NCBI GenBank assembly: GCA_964565335.1
Contig: CAZMEN010000006.1
Location: 18,237 to 82,236, forward strand
Length of the DNA stretch: 64,000 bases
From: Litorimonas sp964565335
GTDB lineage: Bacteria > Pseudomonadota > Alphaproteobacteria > Caulobacterales > Maricaulaceae
Direction of reading: 5' to 3'
How positions within the stretch are numbered: the stretch's first letter is position 1; every line of letters starts with the position of its first letter. The notes beneath the pieces are model-generated. The model saw only the letters and a list, made by a program, of their open reading frames with translations. It was not told the origin of the DNA and made no database searches. The translations under genes and the position numbers were made by a program. Below, in pieces: positions 26,251 to 36,002 of this stretch.

Positions 26251-27447
26251 TTATTTGTCGACCTCAATCATTTCAGACGCCATCAGAAGAAAGCCCCCTA
26301 CGCCATATAATTGTGAGCTATCTTTAACCGTGAGTTGAGGGTCTTTGCCGATTTGCTGTACCCAGCCAACCATTCCATTAGGTTGTACGGCCTCTTTCAT
26401 GGCGGTCCAGGCCTTGTCTCGCGCGTCCTTGTATTTTTCCTCTTTGAGGAGGCCATTGTTAATTCCCCAAGCCAAACCAAAGCCAAAGAAGGCCGTACCG
26501 CTGGTTTCAGGATTCTTAAAAAGTGCTGCGTCGTCGAGAGATGTTGGCCAGTAGCCGTCTTCTCGCTGCCGTCTTACTAAGGCATCAGTAAACTCGACGA
26601 ACAGGGCTTCATATCGGGCGCGTGCTTCATGACCTTCGGGTAAGGTTTCGATAAAGCGCGCAAGTCCAGCATAAACCCAACCATTCCCACGGCTCCAAAA
26701 CACTCCGCGACCATTTTCCGTTTTTAGAGTAAAATAGCGGCTGTCACGGAAAAACATATGTGTATCTTGGTCATATAGATACTCAATTGTTGCGTCCGTT
26801 TCTTCAACGGCATATTGACGGTACTTGTCATCGCCTGTCACATTGCTGACAGCGGCCCAAGCTGGAGGCGCCATGAAGATTGCATCGGCCCAGCACCAGC
26901 GCGTCTGACACGTACCTTCCGCGCCTTTTTCACCAGGTTTGGGCTCTACAAATTCCAAGCTGACGGTCGAGCGCTCGTCAATAATTTTGTCCATCTTCTC
27001 AAGGGTAGGGCGCAGGAGGGTTAAGTCTGCGCCGCGCTCAATGGCCCCAGCATAAATAGTGCCCATAATCTGATCATCGCCATGCCAATAGCGCTCTCCT
27101 AGTTCAAATCCATTTTCATAGGACTCGTTCAGTAACATATCTAGATATTCTTGATTGTTAGTCTTCTGCGCGAAACGCTCAAGTCCAATATAAAACGCGC
27201 CTTTCACCCAGCCGCGATTATAGCTGCTTTGTGGTATTCTACTGGGAAGGTAGGACAGGTCATTAATTGTGTTTAATTGCCATTCTGCGGCTGCTTTGCC
27301 GTAGCTAGCTGCGTCAGTCATTTTGGGTAGGACACGCTCTGTTGCCGTGTCTGAGTTCGTCATTGTTTTATTTTCAGCCGGGTTACAGGCGACGATAGCA
27401 AAGCTGAGGCAGGATGCCATAAGGGCCGTTTTCAGGGACGTATGCAT
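26251..27447 (-). CDS. GH105 unsaturated glucuronyl hydrolase lipoprotein
   Basis: A 398-residue lipoprotein (signal ending in AIVAC, Cys21) with the alpha/alpha-barrel of GH105. It would hydrolyse the delta-4,5-unsaturated glucuronate that a lyase leaves on the non-reducing end, releasing 4-deoxy-L-threo-5-hexosulose-uronate. Family motifs: GWVKGAFYIGLERFA, WHGDDQIMG (Asp124/125), RWCWADAIFMAPP (Asp188, the likely general acid/base) and FWSRGNGWVYAGLARF. Its presence is strong evidence that an enzyme of the locus is a polysaccharide lyase acting on a uronate polymer. It lies 12 bp after the BNR gene in the same operon. Confidence 0.93.
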   Translation of the reverse strand: MHTSLKTALMASCLSFAIVACNPAENKTMTNSDTATERVLPKMTDAASYGKAAAEWQLNTINDLSYLPSRIPQSSYNRGWVKGAFYIGLERFAQKTNNQEYLDMLLNESYENGFELGERYWHGDDQIMGTIYAGAIERGADLTLLRPTLEKMDKIIDERSTVSLEFVEPKPGEKGAEGTCQTRWCWADAIFMAPPAWAAVSNVTGDDKYRQYAVEETDATIEYLYDQDTHMFFRDSRYFTLKTENGRGVFWSRGNGWVYAGLARFIETLPEGHEARARYEALFVEFTDALVRRQREDGYWPTSLDDAALFKNPETSGTAFFGFGLAWGINNGLLKEEKYKDARDKAWTAMKEAVQPNGMVGWVQQIGKDPQLTVKDSSQLYGVGGFLLMASEMIEVDK

Positions 27448-27459
27448 AATATTCTCCTA

Positions 27460-28869
27460 TTATTGCGGAATGCGATGAACGCGAAGGGTCGAGGCGGGGG
27501 GTATGTTTGGCCGGGCTTGGTCCCGATTGGGCTGTAAGGCTTCCCAACTGAGATAATATTCCGATGATGGTGTAGATTGATCAATCATCAAGGGAATGAC
27601 GCGCTGCGGAATGTCATTATCTACATCATAAGCCGTAACAGCGTCCGGAAAGCCAGCTTCCCGAGTTTCAGAGGATATGACGGACAAATCGGAGGGGTCG
27701 AGTGTCCACTCCCAGAGTGTGCCGCGCAGCGTTGCGGGCACAACAATTTTTCCGGCTTTATTTAAATAGCCTGGTGAATTATTTAACAATGGGAGGTCCA
27801 GAGCGCCGCTTTTATCGAGGTCTACGCGTAAATCAGTCCAGTTCGAAACCTTTTTTACGGTCCAGCTATCAGCGTCACGTCTGGCGATATAGACTTGGCT
27901 GAGATTATTCTCATCATATTTTTGATAGGTGACCAAGACACGGTTATTCGCGTCGAACCCGATAGGGTGGCGTCCATTTAGCAAGCCGCCATGCTCTGGG
28001 ATAGGGTCAATGACTTCACCCGTGGCAAGCCGAATAGGAAGAGGGATGGGCGTGCCATCGGAGGTCTCCCAATTTACCAAGTCACGGCTACGCGCATAGG
28101 ACAGGTCATGATTGGATGAGGCAATGGGTGTCTCTCGCCAGGTAAACGTAATATGGGCAAAACCGTCCGGGCCGATGATAGGGCCCAAAGGGTAGGAGCC
28201 TCGAATGTCTTCACCATCCAATAAGACCGTTTCATGCAGGCGTGACCAGCTATTTGTATCAACATTCCAGCGATTATAGAACCACCTTCCGTCCCCGCTG
28301 GATCCATCTCTGTATTTGAAGTGCAACTCTCCCTTGGGACCTTTAAAAAATTCTGGATAGGTCATGCGCTGCTCGACCGCTTGTTCAACCATAACGTCAA
28401 TTTTTTCCAAGGTTCGGGGATCGTAAGGCGAGGTTGATCGGAAATAGACCAGCTTGTTCCCATGCAAATTACCGGTCAAATGAATAATGCCGTGTTTATC
28501 AAAGGCGACCTCAACGCGGTTATGTGCATCCCACCCCAGCCAACTTGGGACTTTGTGATAGCTCCAAGGAGCGCCGTTCACATCGCGCATTTTCCGCACA
28601 GCAACGCTCATCTGCCGGTTCGCGTCGTAGTAAGCAATCATTTGATAGCCATCTTGTTCTACGAAATCGAAAAACACTCTTTGCCCCGCCCAAACGTGAT
28701 CAATGGCTTCGGATAAGGGCTGTTCGACATTTGTTTCTTGTGCCGAAACTTTAAGCGTTTTTGCAGACTTCGCCGCGTAGCTTGATTGGTGCTTTTCAGA
28801 AGCCGCTGAACAGGCCGCTAGGGTCAGGCATAGTCCTACTGAAGCAAGGGGTTTTATTACTTTTCCCAT
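27460..28869 (-). CDS. BNR_4-type beta-propeller lipoprotein, candidate ulvan lyase
   Basis: A 469-residue lipoprotein (signal ending in TLAAC, Cys20). The sequence matches the BNR_4 family (PF15892): DGYQMIAYYDANRQMSVAVR, then GWDAHNRVEVAFDKHGIIHLTGNLHG, YPEFFKGPKGELHFKYRDGSSGDG, and later GFAHITFTWRET. The conserved GNLH and the Tyr/Arg-rich FKYRDGSSG surface resemble PL24-type ulvan lyases. In that family cleavage next to a uronate leaves an unsaturated end, exactly the substrate of the GH105 enzyme encoded 12 bp downstream. The substrate is inferred. It differs clearly from the other two propeller proteins of the window, so it probably has another cleavage specificity. Confidence 0.82.
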   Translation of the reverse strand: MGKVIKPLASVGLCLTLAACSAASEKHQSSYAAKSAKTLKVSAQETNVEQPLSEAIDHVWAGQRVFFDFVEQDGYQMIAYYDANRQMSVAVRKMRDVNGAPWSYHKVPSWLGWDAHNRVEVAFDKHGIIHLTGNLHGNKLVYFRSTSPYDPRTLEKIDVMVEQAVEQRMTYPEFFKGPKGELHFKYRDGSSGDGRWFYNRWNVDTNSWSRLHETVLLDGEDIRGSYPLGPIIGPDGFAHITFTWRETPIASSNHDLSYARSRDLVNWETSDGTPIPLPIRLATGEVIDPIPEHGGLLNGRHPIGFDANNRVLVTYQKYDENNLSQVYIARRDADSWTVKKVSNWTDLRVDLDKSGALDLPLLNNSPGYLNKAGKIVVPATLRGTLWEWTLDPSDLSVISSETREAGFPDAVTAYDVDNDIPQRVIPLMIDQSTPSSEYYLSWEALQPNRDQARPNIPPASTLRVHRIPQ

Positions 28870-28872
28870 GGC

Positions 28873-30339
28873 TTAATCTGCTAATCGTTCGTCAAACATA
28901 ATCTTGAACTGATTGGCCATATCCGGATATTCAGCCGCGAGATTATTGCTTTCGGATTTATCCAAAATTATATTGTAAAGTTCTATCTCGGCATCCTCGC
29001 GAAGGCGAACAACTTTCCAGTCACCTCGCCGAGCCGCTTGTTTTACGGTTCCAATAACACCGGAGTTGGGGGCACCTAGTTGTTGGGCAAACTCCCAATA
29101 GAGCACGCGATCAGCTAATTTGGCATCTGGATTAATTAGAAGCGGCAATAAAGATGTGCCATTCGGATCTAGTCCGGTCATGCTCGTTTCAGAGGCATCT
29201 GCCAAGTCGGCGAGCGTAGGTAGAATGTCCGCGAAAGCCATTGGAGTATCGTTCACCCGTCCTTCTTTAATTTTAGCAGGCCAATGCGCAATCATCGGAA
29301 CATGAATGCCGCCATCATAAAGATCTCGCTTGCCCCCGCGATAAGGGTCTGACGCACGTATTTCCAAGGGCTCAGCGCCGCCTTCTTCATGAGGGCCATT
29401 ATCAGATGTGAAAAACACTAGGGTATTCTCTGCAAATCCGTTGGCATTTAAAGCGTCCATGACTTCGCCAATATAAGCATCCAAAGCCGCAACCATGCCA
29501 GCTTGTGTTGCATTTGGTTCTGCAACAGGCTTGGGATAATAATCTGCAAATTTTGGCTTATTGTCGGGGGCAGACATGCCTGTGTAATTTGTTTCATTAA
29601 ACTTGCCTGAATAAGGTGCTACAAACTCTTCTGGCGCAGCTAGCTCGGCATGAGGAGACGTGTAAGATAGGAGCATGAAGAATGGCTCGCCTGCATTCTG
29701 TTCTTTGATGTAATCTACAGCGGCATCAGTAAAGATCTCTTGGGCGTAAGCTCCCTCTGCCCCCGCTACATTTGGGGAAACAAACTCCATATCATTGTCA
29801 CGGAACACCATTATTGGAAACTGGCGGTGGGCTGTAATGTTATGAAGCAGGCCATACCAAGTCTGGAAGCCCATTGTCATTGGATCCGTTTTTCCAAATG
29901 TGGTGCCGATGCCATATTTTCCAAAAAGGGCCGTTTTGTAACCTACGCCGCTCATCATATGTGCCAGCGTTTTATCTCCTGGCCTCAGTTTAATGGTATT
30001 GGCGTTTGAATGCAGTTCTCCGACATCTTTGCCTGTCATTAATGAGATGCGCGAAGGAGAACAGACGGTGCTTCCTGAATAGGCTTGAGTGAATAGAATG
30101 CCGTCATTGGCTAGCTTATCAATGTTCGGAGTCTTGATGATGGGATGTCCCGTCACCCCGAGTTGCCCATAGCCCATGTCGTCTACAAGTATAAAAATGA
30201 CGTTTGGCGCGTTTGTGGGGGCTGATATCGCTTTCGTCGTGACCGCGGTGCTTTGGTCTTTATCTCCGTTTGGTGCACAGGCGCTTAATGTGAGAAGAGG
30301 AAGCGTCAATGCGGCACAGGTTAAATGTTTCAAAGTCAT
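28873..30339 (-). CDS. S1-family sulfatase lipoprotein (first)
   Basis: About 488 residues. A lipoprotein signal ends in TLSAC (Cys21). The formylglycine-sulfatase core starts at NVIFILVDDMGYG (metal-binding Asp53/Asp54). The CSPSR motif has Cys93 as the residue to be converted to formylglycine. Later come GKYGIGTTFG, the FFTSDNGPHEEGG metal-binding segment and the RGGKRDLYDGGIHVP region. It should remove sulfate esters, for example from 3-sulfated rhamnose oligomers, in the periplasm or at the surface. Maturation needs a formylglycine-generating enzyme, which is not in this window. I start it at 30339 because that ATG gives the proper signal peptide; the reading frame upstream overlaps the permease gene. 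Confidence 0.92.
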   Translation of the reverse strand: MTLKHLTCAALTLPLLTLSACAPNGDKDQSTAVTTKAISAPTNAPNVIFILVDDMGYGQLGVTGHPIIKTPNIDKLANDGILFTQAYSGSTVCSPSRISLMTGKDVGELHSNANTIKLRPGDKTLAHMMSGVGYKTALFGKYGIGTTFGKTDPMTMGFQTWYGLLHNITAHRQFPIMVFRDNDMEFVSPNVAGAEGAYAQEIFTDAAVDYIKEQNAGEPFFMLLSYTSPHAELAAPEEFVAPYSGKFNETNYTGMSAPDNKPKFADYYPKPVAEPNATQAGMVAALDAYIGEVMDALNANGFAENTLVFFTSDNGPHEEGGAEPLEIRASDPYRGGKRDLYDGGIHVPMIAHWPAKIKEGRVNDTPMAFADILPTLADLADASETSMTGLDPNGTSLLPLLINPDAKLADRVLYWEFAQQLGAPNSGVIGTVKQAARRGDWKVVRLREDAEIELYNIILDKSESNNLAAEYPDMANQFKIMFDERLAD

Positions 30340-30361
30340 CAAAAAATCTCTTCTATTTGGT

Positions 30362-32020
30362 TCATTTTGCGCTTGCAGCTTTATCTTTATGGATAAAGAC
30401 CAACATCGTCGCCGCGATGAAATAAACAATAGTCGGCCAAATTATAGCTGTCTTAAATTGGTCCGAGCCTGCGTCTCCCGTCGCTTTAAAGCCCAGATAA
30501 AAGCATACCAGTAAGGCGAACGTTGCTATTGCCAGAAGGAGCATTTCTAATGGCGGGCGTTTTTCTTTAGCCGCCGATGTAGAGTTTTGAATAGCCGCTG
30601 CTTCTGCTTTTTTCCGTTCAAATTCGGCCTGTTCCATTTGAGTCAAAGCTTCAGTATTAGCGGATTTCGCACCCATGAAGGAGGAGAGCAGAGGGTAGAG
30701 AATTAGGGCTATGACCCAAGTGGGAATAAAGAGGAAAAAGATATGAATACCAAAAGCAGAACCCAATACGTATGCGAAAAGCGCTGAGAGGGCCCACGTG
30801 ATGGTGGCTGGCATGTTCAATTGATCGCCACGGCCAACACGCCAATACCTTGTCATCCCGATCTTCTTGAAAAGGTAGTGTTCTGCGAAAATGATGGCGC
30901 CAATCGGAGCCATGATGACCGCCATGATTCCCAAAAAGCCCAAGAGTTGAGAGAAAACGAAGGGTGAGCAGGCGATGATGGCCGTAATAATACCAACAAC
31001 CCAGGTGACTTTTTCGCGGGACCATTTCGGATTGAGCGACTGAAAAGCTAACCCGGCACGATAAATAGTGGGGTTGGACGTTGTCCAGCCTGCAATGACT
31101 ACTGCCAAAATACCTACAGCCCCTAAGGCTTGGAAGGCGACGCCTCCGGCATCAAGCTCAGTAAGGGGGGTTTTCATAATGTAAGCAGCACCCGCGCCCA
31201 TGATACCTGCGGCAATCCAGGCAGCGAAGTGGCCTATAAACATGCCGAGTGAAGAGTACCATCCATAGGCCTTATTTCGCGCAAACCGCAAAATAGTCAT
31301 ATCGCCCAAGCCACCATGGAATGCCAGGTTCGCCCCCCATGTGAATGCTATGACATGCAATACCGTGATATCTGTACCACGGTCAACAAAAACGCTGGAG
31401 CCCAGCATTGTCATAAGGTCAGCCGAGGAGCTTACACTATCAAGACCCGGCGTCGCACTTATTAGTGCCGGAAGGGTAGCTAACGCGCCCACGAAGAACA
31501 TAGCGATCATCCAAGGCGCCGCGACCTCGGCAAACTTAGCAACAAATTTAAACCCTCTGACCGCCGCAAAAGCCACAACGGCTCCCACGGCCAATGCGAT
31601 AAGGATAAACCTCAAATCAGTGGGGATGAGCCCTGTTTGTGCTTCTAGACCGAATAAGATCCTAATAGCGCTAGCTGAAACCGTTATCATTGCACCAGCG
31701 AGAATGCAGAAGAGGGCGCCGTTTACGACACTATATATTTTTATGAAATGCGGCCCCGCAATTTTTTCCAGATAAGCATAGAGCGTAAGGCGTGTATCTG
31801 TCGCTATCGGCGCACAAATGAGAGCCCAAGTGAGAACTGCCAATAGGTTCCCAAAGACAAGCCCAATGATGACATCAAGAGCCCCAAGTCCAAAAGAAAC
31901 AAACAGAGCACCGATAACGAATTCTGTTCCGGCGACATGTTCACCTGCGTATGAGGCCGCAAAATATCGTCCTGACTGCAAAGAATCAGGTGCTACGGGT
32001 ATTCTATCAAATTGACTCAC
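30362..32020 (-). CDS. NCS1-type (purine-cytosine permease-like) transporter
   Basis: A 552-residue inner-membrane transporter related to the NCS1/LeuT-fold family. I count about 12 core hydrophobic segments, then a charged cytoplasmic linker (about residues 450-495, rich in Glu, Lys and Ala) and two more C-terminal segments, an unusual extension. NCS1 proteins normally carry nucleobases, allantoin or related compounds. Here it is the first gene of an operon with a sulfatase, a candidate lyase, GH105 and a uronate-type regulator, and a phased operator sits 53 bp upstream. A sugar or uronate substrate is therefore plausible, but this is inference from context only. Confidence 0.8.
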   Translation of the reverse strand: MSQFDRIPVAPDSLQSGRYFAASYAGEHVAGTEFVIGALFVSFGLGALDVIIGLVFGNLLAVLTWALICAPIATDTRLTLYAYLEKIAGPHFIKIYSVVNGALFCILAGAMITVSASAIRILFGLEAQTGLIPTDLRFILIALAVGAVVAFAAVRGFKFVAKFAEVAAPWMIAMFFVGALATLPALISATPGLDSVSSSADLMTMLGSSVFVDRGTDITVLHVIAFTWGANLAFHGGLGDMTILRFARNKAYGWYSSLGMFIGHFAAWIAAGIMGAGAAYIMKTPLTELDAGGVAFQALGAVGILAVVIAGWTTSNPTIYRAGLAFQSLNPKWSREKVTWVVGIITAIIACSPFVFSQLLGFLGIMAVIMAPIGAIIFAEHYLFKKIGMTRYWRVGRGDQLNMPATITWALSALFAYVLGSAFGIHIFFLFIPTWVIALILYPLLSSFMGAKSANTEALTQMEQAEFERKKAEAAAIQNSTSAAKEKRPPLEMLLLAIATFALLVCFYLGFKATGDAGSDQFKTAIIWPTIVYFIAATMLVFIHKDKAASAK

Positions 32021-32073
32021 TTTTTCCCCTCACCGCCATTTTGGCGTTTTGTTTTAGTGCACAATATCATGCG

Positions 32074-32116
32074 TGATTGAATATGCAATAAAATGATTTA
32101 AAATGATTTAAAATGA
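32074..32116 (-). promoter_or_regulatory. Phased TCA/GCA operator, site 5 (longest)
   Basis: Five triplets exactly 10 bp apart. On the plus strand they read TGA 32074, TGC 32084, TGA 32094, TGA 32104, TGA 32114, so the minus strand reads TCA-TCA-TCA-GCA-TCA. The AAATGATTTA unit is repeated almost exactly three times. It sits 53 bp upstream of the permease start. Confidence 0.7.
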
Positions 32117-32147
32117 TTGATGTTAGTGTAGGCAATGGATGAACCGC

Positions 32148-32462
32148 TTAACTCTGGTGGAAGACCCGCGGTAAAAGATACGGAAACTCTGTGGATGGAT
32201 CGATGTCGACCTTCATTATGGGGGCCATGTATTCAGCCCAACGCTTGTTAACTTCATTTTTGGCTAGATATTTTTGCGTCGCGGTAAGATCTTCGGTTTC
32301 GAAATACCCGAATAAGTCTAACCCGTGTTTGAATATGTTGTAATTGGTTATTCCTGATTCTTTAAGGGCTTCCGTCATTTCAGGCCAAATCTCATTATGG
32401 CGCTTTAGGTATTCATCTTCGTAACCGGGCCTAATACCCAATATCCATGCAAATGAGGTCAT
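32148..32462 (-). CDS. rhaM: L-rhamnose mutarotase
   Basis: A 104-residue cytoplasmic enzyme that interconverts alpha- and beta-L-rhamnose so that the isomerase receives its preferred anomer. The whole sequence fits RhaM: an N-terminal strand, then RHNEIWPEM with His22 at the catalytic position of the E. coli enzyme, the ITNYNIFKHGLDLFGYFE core, and the WAEYMAPIM helix. It stands alone on the minus strand between a phased operator 32 bp upstream of its start and the operator of the permease operon downstream. It is direct evidence that free rhamnose is a product of this locus. Confidence 0.93.
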   Translation of the reverse strand: MTSFAWILGIRPGYEDEYLKRHNEIWPEMTEALKESGITNYNIFKHGLDLFGYFETEDLTATQKYLAKNEVNKRWAEYMAPIMKVDIDPSTEFPYLLPRVFHQS

Positions 32463-32494
32463 ATCCGTCTCCTTCTTAGCGTGAATCTATTGCT

Positions 32495-32517
32495 TCATTA
32501 ATAATCACCTTTGCGCA
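32495..32517 (+). promoter_or_regulatory. Phased TCA/GCA operator, site 6
   Basis: TCA 32495, TCA 32505 and GCA 32515, 10 bp apart, 32 bp from the rhaM start. Most bases match the site before the first TonB receptor (shared TCATTAA, AATCAC and TTGCGCA blocks). The rest of 32463-32794 holds site 7 and AT-rich sequence. Confidence 0.55.
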
Positions 32518-32707
32518 AGTTCTCCTTGGCCTACTCGAATCTTTTATTGTGGAAACTGGGCTATTTTCCTCTTCAAGCACGTTTTTTGCAGTCAAAGTAG
32601 CTAATTTAATTGAAAAATGTATCATTTATGCAACTTTTCTCTATTTTTTCTGCGCCAACCCAAGATTTCTCTTTACGGTGTGTTGCGTCTGTGGGTATTA
32701 AAATAAG

Positions 32708-32740
32708 CACAAATAATCATAATAAAGCACAAATCGTCAA
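32708..32740 (+). promoter_or_regulatory. Phased TCA/GCA operator, site 7
   Basis: GCA 32708, TCA 32718, GCA 32728, TCA 32738, exactly 10 bp apart and 54 bp before the second TonB-receptor start. It is the same alternating pattern as site 3 in front of the GH3 gene. Confidence 0.65.
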
Positions 32741-32794
32741 TAAAGATATGAAATGTTTATTTCATCAAAGACGTTTCAATAAAGGGAAAGCATA

Positions 32795-35700
32795 ATGAGC
32801 GGTCAACTATCCAATACTATCAAGTCAACATTACTCGCTTCAGCGGCCGGCGCAGTCATGAGCTTGTCCATGACATCAGTTGTGCAGGCTCAGACGTCTG
32901 AGGAGGAGGTAGCAGATGTCGACGAAATTATTGTGACGGGCATTAGAGCAACGACAGAAAATGCTTTGGCAAATAAGCGAAAAGCAGATGTGATACTTGA
33001 CGGAATTTCGGCTGATGACCTTGGAAACTTCCCAGACCTAAACTTGGGGGAGGCCCTACAGCGCATTACAGGTGTTCAAATTGATCGTGAGGCTGCCCGA
33101 CGGAATGCAACGATTAGCGTGCGGGGTTTACCAGGTAACTTTACCAAAACAACATTAATGGGGCAGAATATATCTAGTCCAAACCGTACCGGTTCTAACC
33201 CATTTGGTGTGTTCGACAGCGCCATTTTTAATGGTGTTGATGTTGAAAAGTCTTTTACGGCGCAGTCTTTGTCTGGCGGTTTGGCGGCTAATGTCAATTT
33301 GAAGCTAAAGTCTGCTTTGGAGCGTAGAGATGGTTCGCTCGTCGTGCGGGCAAGAGGTGAGTATGAGGAGCTTCCGCAAAAGCTCAATCCTGGTATCTAT
33401 GCGTCAGGGGCAAAACATTTCAATGATGGAAAGTTCGGTGTGTTCGGTACTGTTTCTTATTCGAAGCAAGATTTCCGTCGCGACGCGATTAACATCACAC
33501 GTTATGAAAGTAATTCTCGGACTCTGAATGCCTCTAATCCAGCTGAGGGAATTAATATTTACGCTGGGGATATAAGGCAATTTGTTGAAGAAAGTATCGG
33601 GGATAGGTTGTCGGGCGCAGCCGGTTTTGAATTCAGGCCAAATGATAACCTTAGCTTTAGATTAGATGGTCTATTCACACAAAGAAACCTAGATGAAGCC
33701 ACCCAGGATAACATTCAAATTCAGCCGCGATTATCGGCTAATCAGATAACATCAGTGAGTGGCCCTGAGTTTGTCGGTAATTTGAACTTCGATCGTAGCG
33801 CTGACGGAAGCACTGAAGATGTGTACCTGCATCGGGTTATCGAGTTTGATGATCCGCAGGTCGTATATGGTAATAGAGACGATGAGTCTCTAAATGAAAC
33901 CTATGCTTTATACCCCCAGTTAAACTGGGAAAATGATAAGTTTAAAGTTAAATTAATAGGTACATATTCCAAATCAGAAAGTTCCACTATTTTCAACCAA
34001 TTTGACGCTCGTATTCTCCAAACCGGCGGTGCGACATCTACAAGTACCGCGACAAATGGCGTCTCCGGTTTTTTAGATACGGGTGGAGGCGATATTCGTG
34101 ACATTGTTTTCAGTCTGGATATTCCAGATGATGCCCTACAATTGGGTGGAGGCGGATATGCCATTACAAGCAGTACGGGCCTTTCTGCTGCTCGGTTTAA
34201 CGATGCTACCGTTAACAATCGCAATTTATTTACTGTGGCTGGATTTGCTAATGGCGCAGAGCGGGATCTCAAAGCGATTAGTGGAGACTTTGAATACAAT
34301 TTCTCCAAGGGACCGTTTGTTGCTCTAAAGTTTGGGGGGCGCTATGAAGACGAAAACGCAGATATTTATCGGTTTGAAAACAGCATCATCGGGCTGAATA
34401 TCAATAATCTTGATAATAGCGTGATTGTACCGAATGCTTCGCTTACCTCCGGGCAAGGGTTTTTTAACGGAACGGCGCCGGGTTTTTTAGAAGATAATTT
34501 CTTTTCGATAGATCGAGATAGAGCGAGAGAGCTCTTATTGCCACTTCTGCCGACGGATACTATTTTTCCTCGGAGCGTCAATGGCGGAAATGGTAACCTA
34601 TCGAACTTCATAGATTTCGTAGATTTACCAAATCCGTTTACGGAATTTAACCAATCGCTTCAAAATGCACGAAATGGCAGTGATGCCCGACGAAACTTTG
34701 CTATTGACCAAACTTTCACAGCACAGCGAGAGAACACTGAGTTGTACGGGATGGTGAAATATGATTTTGGTGAAAATTATGAAACTTTCCCCGTGCGAGG
34801 CAATTTCGGGCTACGCTATATCAAAACAGACTTAAGTGGTCTGGCAGAGGGCTTAGATGCTCCTGGTGCCGGAAACTATGAGGAAATTCTGCCATCAGCC
34901 AATCTTATCGCAAATATAACAGAGGATGTTGTATTCCAAGCCGCATATTACGAAACATTTGAGGCTTTTAACTTGGCAGAATTTAGACCGACTGCAGCGA
35001 CTATATCTCCTGCAATCCCAAACCCTACCGCCGTGGACCCAGAAAATGCTCAGGGTACATTGAGTATCATTGAGTCAAATCTGGGCACGGATCCAAGAAG
35101 TTCTGAAGCCTTTGATGTTGGTTTGGCGTGGTATAATCGGCCGGGTAGCATCGTTGGAGTGAACTTTTTCTCCAAAGAAGTTGTAGAAATCCAAAGACAA
35201 AGCACAGGCGGCAGCAATAGTGCATTTTGTAATGCCGGTTTTGTTGACCTACTTGATAATGCGGAAGCTATATCGGAGATCGCTGGTAGAACGCCATTTA
35301 TCGACAGCGCCGGTAATTGCCGTCTGGATGATGGGAATGGAATTGGGCCGAGACTCACTTTATCACAATTCACGAATACAGATCCCTTTCGCGTGAATGG
35401 TATCGAGTTCCAGGTCACGCAAAACACAGATTTCCTAAACGGGTTCTGGGGTAATTTTGGGGGAACCGTTAATTACACGCGTACAACAAGCGAGAATGAT
35501 AATTTGGCTCGCGTGTCAAAAAATACGTATAACCTCATTGGGTATTATGAAACTGATAAGTTCTCAATTCGTTTGGCGAATAACTATCGTTCTGCATATA
35601 ATCTAGAAGCTGGCGGCACCTTCCAGGGCCGAGAGCGTCAGGTTCGGGCGCGTTCACAGTTGGACTTATCTGCGACTTATAACCCACAAAAATCTCTTCA

Positions 35701-35827
35701 ATTCAAAGTGCAGGCATTCAATCTCAATAATTCCTTACGAGAAGAATTTGAAGGTTTTGATGTGTTAGGTCGCCGTACAGACTACGATGGCCGAACCTAC
35801 ACATTCAGCGTTCAAAAACGGTTCTAG
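32795..35827 (+). CDS. TonB-dependent receptor, second of two
   Basis: A 1010-residue outer-membrane receptor with a long signal peptide (to about VVQAQ), a TonB-box-like DEIIVTGIRATTENAL, a plug (DLGNFPDLNLGEALQRITGVQ) and a large barrel ending in SVQKRF. It belongs to the same TonB-Xanth-Caul type as the receptor at 9061-12075 but is clearly diverged, so the two probably import different oligosaccharides. The start has AAAGGGAAAG as ribosome binding site. A phased operator lies 54 bp upstream, and a terminator follows the gene, so it forms its own transcription unit. Confidence 0.92.
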   Translation: MSGQLSNTIKSTLLASAAGAVMSLSMTSVVQAQTSEEEVADVDEIIVTGIRATTENALANKRKADVILDGISADDLGNFPDLNLGEALQRITGVQIDREAARRNATISVRGLPGNFTKTTLMGQNISSPNRTGSNPFGVFDSAIFNGVDVEKSFTAQSLSGGLAANVNLKLKSALERRDGSLVVRARGEYEELPQKLNPGIYASGAKHFNDGKFGVFGTVSYSKQDFRRDAINITRYESNSRTLNASNPAEGINIYAGDIRQFVEESIGDRLSGAAGFEFRPNDNLSFRLDGLFTQRNLDEATQDNIQIQPRLSANQITSVSGPEFVGNLNFDRSADGSTEDVYLHRVIEFDDPQVVYGNRDDESLNETYALYPQLNWENDKFKVKLIGTYSKSESSTIFNQFDARILQTGGATSTSTATNGVSGFLDTGGGDIRDIVFSLDIPDDALQLGGGGYAITSSTGLSAARFNDATVNNRNLFTVAGFANGAERDLKAISGDFEYNFSKGPFVALKFGGRYEDENADIYRFENSIIGLNINNLDNSVIVPNASLTSGQGFFNGTAPGFLEDNFFSIDRDRARELLLPLLPTDTIFPRSVNGGNGNLSNFIDFVDLPNPFTEFNQSLQNARNGSDARRNFAIDQTFTAQRENTELYGMVKYDFGENYETFPVRGNFGLRYIKTDLSGLAEGLDAPGAGNYEEILPSANLIANITEDVVFQAAYYETFEAFNLAEFRPTAATISPAIPNPTAVDPENAQGTLSIIESNLGTDPRSSEAFDVGLAWYNRPGSIVGVNFFSKEVVEIQRQSTGGSNSAFCNAGFVDLLDNAEAISEIAGRTPFIDSAGNCRLDDGNGIGPRLTLSQFTNTDPFRVNGIEFQVTQNTDFLNGFWGNFGGTVNYTRTTSENDNLARVSKNTYNLIGYYETDKFSIRLANNYRSAYNLEAGGTFQGRERQVRARSQLDLSATYNPQKSLQFKVQAFNLNNSLREEFEGFDVLGRRTDYDGRTYTFSVQKRF

Positions 35828-35852
35828 GTGATACGTAAATTCCCTTTAACTT

Positions 35853-35878
35853 ACCCCGCTTCAAGGCGGGGTTTTTTA
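35853..35878 (+). terminator. Rho-independent terminator after the second TonB receptor
   Basis: Seven-bp GC-rich stem ACCCCGC / GCGGGGT around a TTCAAG loop, followed by a T-run. It lies 25 bp after the receptor stop. Confidence 0.9.
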
Positions 35879-36002
35879 CTTGTATTGGTTGCTGTTGATT
35901 TCCATCGATGCTTCTATGCTTTCCAAAACCATCTATTGATATGAAAAATAATCAACGATGCGTAGAGTTTCGTCACGTCATATCGTGAAAAGAGAGAGGT
36001 CT

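Noticed and set aside
35937..35975. Possible phased TCA/GCA element before the second sulfatase gene
   Set aside because: TCA and TGA triplets occur here, but the spacings are 10 and 21 bp with breaks, so they do not keep the 10-bp phase.
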